Shown: positions 4,863 through 5,651 of the stretch, piece after piece
Numbering within the stretch: position 1 is the stretch's first letter
Layout: each line of letters starts with the position of its first letter
NCBI GenBank assembly: GCA_017556665.1
Contig: JAFYMJ010000313.1
Span: 1-5,651, forward strand
DNA length: 5,651 nucleotides
Direction of reading: 5' to 3'
Source: Bacteroidales bacterium
GTDB taxonomy: Bacteria > Bacteroidota > Bacteroidia > Bacteroidales > UBA932
Position numbers and translations under genes: made by a program
The notes under the pieces: model-generated
Seen by the model: the letters and a program-made list of their open reading frames with translations, nothing else
The model's database searches: none
What the model was told of the DNA's origin: nothing

Positions 4863-5651
4863 ATGGACAAAATATTTCTTATAGATGGGCATGCCCAGAT
4901 TTTTAGAATGTACTACGCCTTTATGAGAAGACCTATGGTAAACTCTAAAGGTGAGGATACATCTATTCTGTTTGGTTTTACCAAAATGATACTTGACCTC
5001 ATTAACAAAGAGCATCCTACCCATCTTGCTGTTGCTTTTGATCCACCTGCAAAGACATTCAGACACACAGCATATCCATTGTATAAAGCTAACAGAAGTG
5101 CTGCACCTGAACTTGTTAAGGCTGCACTTGAGCCATTGCAGGATATCCTTAAGGCATTCAATATTCCAGTTATTATGATGCCGGGATTTGAGGCTGACGA
5201 TGTAATTGGATCTATGGCCACCCAATGGAAAGGCAATAACACCCAAATTTTTATGGTTACTCCCGACAAGGATTACGGGCAACTGATAAGCGAGAATGTT
5301 TTTCAGTATAAGCCAGCCAAAGGGGGCAATGAGATAGAGATAATTGGAAGGGAGCAAGTATGCCAGCACTATGGAATATGTAACCCGGAACAAGTTATTG
5401 ATATCCTTACAATTTGGGGAGACAGTTCAGACAATTTTCCTGGAATTAAAGGAATTGGCGAGGTTGGAGCAAAAAAACTTATGGCAAAGTACGGTAGTCT
5501 GGATTCAATAATTGAGCACCGTAGTGAACTGCCACAGAAACAACAGGAGAACATAAATGCTTCATTGGATCAGATTGAAATGAGCCGTTTTCTTGTTACA
5601 ATTAAAACAGACATAGAACTTCCTTTAAAGGTTGAAGATATAATTATAAAA
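4863..5651 (+). CDS. polA: DNA polymerase I, N-terminal part (runs off window end)
   Basis: The frame from ATG 4863 stays open to the last base, giving 263 residues with no stop. This is the N-terminal 5'-nuclease (flap endonuclease) domain of DNA polymerase I, which removes RNA primers and flaps during Okazaki-fragment maturation and repair. Metal-binding acidic clusters are complete: D8 in LIDGHAQIFR, D60 in VAFDPP, EADD (110-113), TPDKD (133-137) and GDSSDN (186-191). The DNA-arch basic motif YKANR (74-78) and the helix-3-turn-helix GIKGIGEVGAKKL (194-206) are also present. The 3'-5' exonuclease-like and polymerase domains would follow outside the window. A lone 5'-nuclease protein would normally end about 20-50 residues beyond this point, so truncation hides that alternative. 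The DNA-pol-I-like YYAF start and overall pattern make polA much more likely. It lies 12 bp after queD and is probably cotranscribed with it. Confidence 0.94.
   Translation, partial: MDKIFLIDGHAQIFRMYYAFMRRPMVNSKGEDTSILFGFTKMILDLINKEHPTHLAVAFDPPAKTFRHTAYPLYKANRSAAPELVKAALEPLQDILKAFNIPVIMMPGFEADDVIGSMATQWKGNNTQIFMVTPDKDYGQLISENVFQYKPAKGGNEIEIIGREQVCQHYGICNPEQVIDILTIWGDSSDNFPGIKGIGEVGAKKLMAKYGSLDSIIEHRSELPQKQQENINASLDQIEMSRFLVTIKTDIELPLKVEDIIIK

Noticed and set aside
4662..5393. 243-residue minus-strand ORF opposite queD and polA
   Set aside because: It lies entirely antisense to two well-supported genes, shows no recognisable motif, and has a Cys- and basic-rich composition typical of shadow frames.
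1..5651. Search for a novel defence, mobile or toxin-antitoxin system, CRISPR array or retroelement
   Set aside because: The gene content is housekeeping plus one two-component system. I saw no transposase, integrase, spaced repeat array, or unexplained conserved small gene. Apart from the AT-rich region at 4215-4409, no gap between genes exceeds about 80 bp.

Overview
The window reads as a low-GC chromosomal segment of a Bacteroidota, probably Bacteroidia. The main evidence is promoter style: several intergenic regions carry the TAnnTTTG -7 element, and two of these pair it with a TTTG -33 element at exactly 19 nt. Gene starts lack convincing Shine-Dalgarno sequences, the tRNA gene does not encode its CCA end, and the protein families fit. 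The genus cannot be told from this sequence.

Layout. Positions 1-1053 (+) hold the tail of a Fis-type-HTH response regulator (NtrC-family by its C-terminus), followed after 8 bp by its probable partner, a compact two-TM histidine kinase. A strong hairpin terminator at 1083-1109 separates this from a minus-strand block. In transcription order that block is a class I/II PLP aminotransferase (4214 to 3021), tpiA (2940 to 2188), prmA (2175 to 1261) and a tRNA-Leu(UAG) gene (1192 to 1111). The tRNA ends one base from the same hairpin, which therefore probably terminates transcription from both sides. tpiA and the tRNA each have a near-consensus promoter, and prmA follows tpiA by 12 bp as a likely operon. 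From 4215 to 4409 there is a very AT-rich (about 85%) divergent promoter region with repeated ACATTTTTAAAA-like motifs. Rightward from it run queD (4410-4850) and, 12 bp later, the 5' part of polA (4863 to the window end), an open frame giving the first 263 residues of DNA polymerase I with its complete set of 5'-nuclease motifs.

Functionally this is mainly housekeeping: glycolysis (TpiA), ribosomal protein methylation (PrmA), amino-acid transamination, queuosine precursor synthesis (QueD), DNA repair/replication (PolA), one tRNA and a two-component system. I see no mobile element, CRISPR array, toxin-antitoxin pair or defence system. The best second-look items are the stripped-down kinase without a PAS domain, an in-frame insertion of about 20 residues in PrmA, and the repeat-bearing AT-rich divergent promoter.
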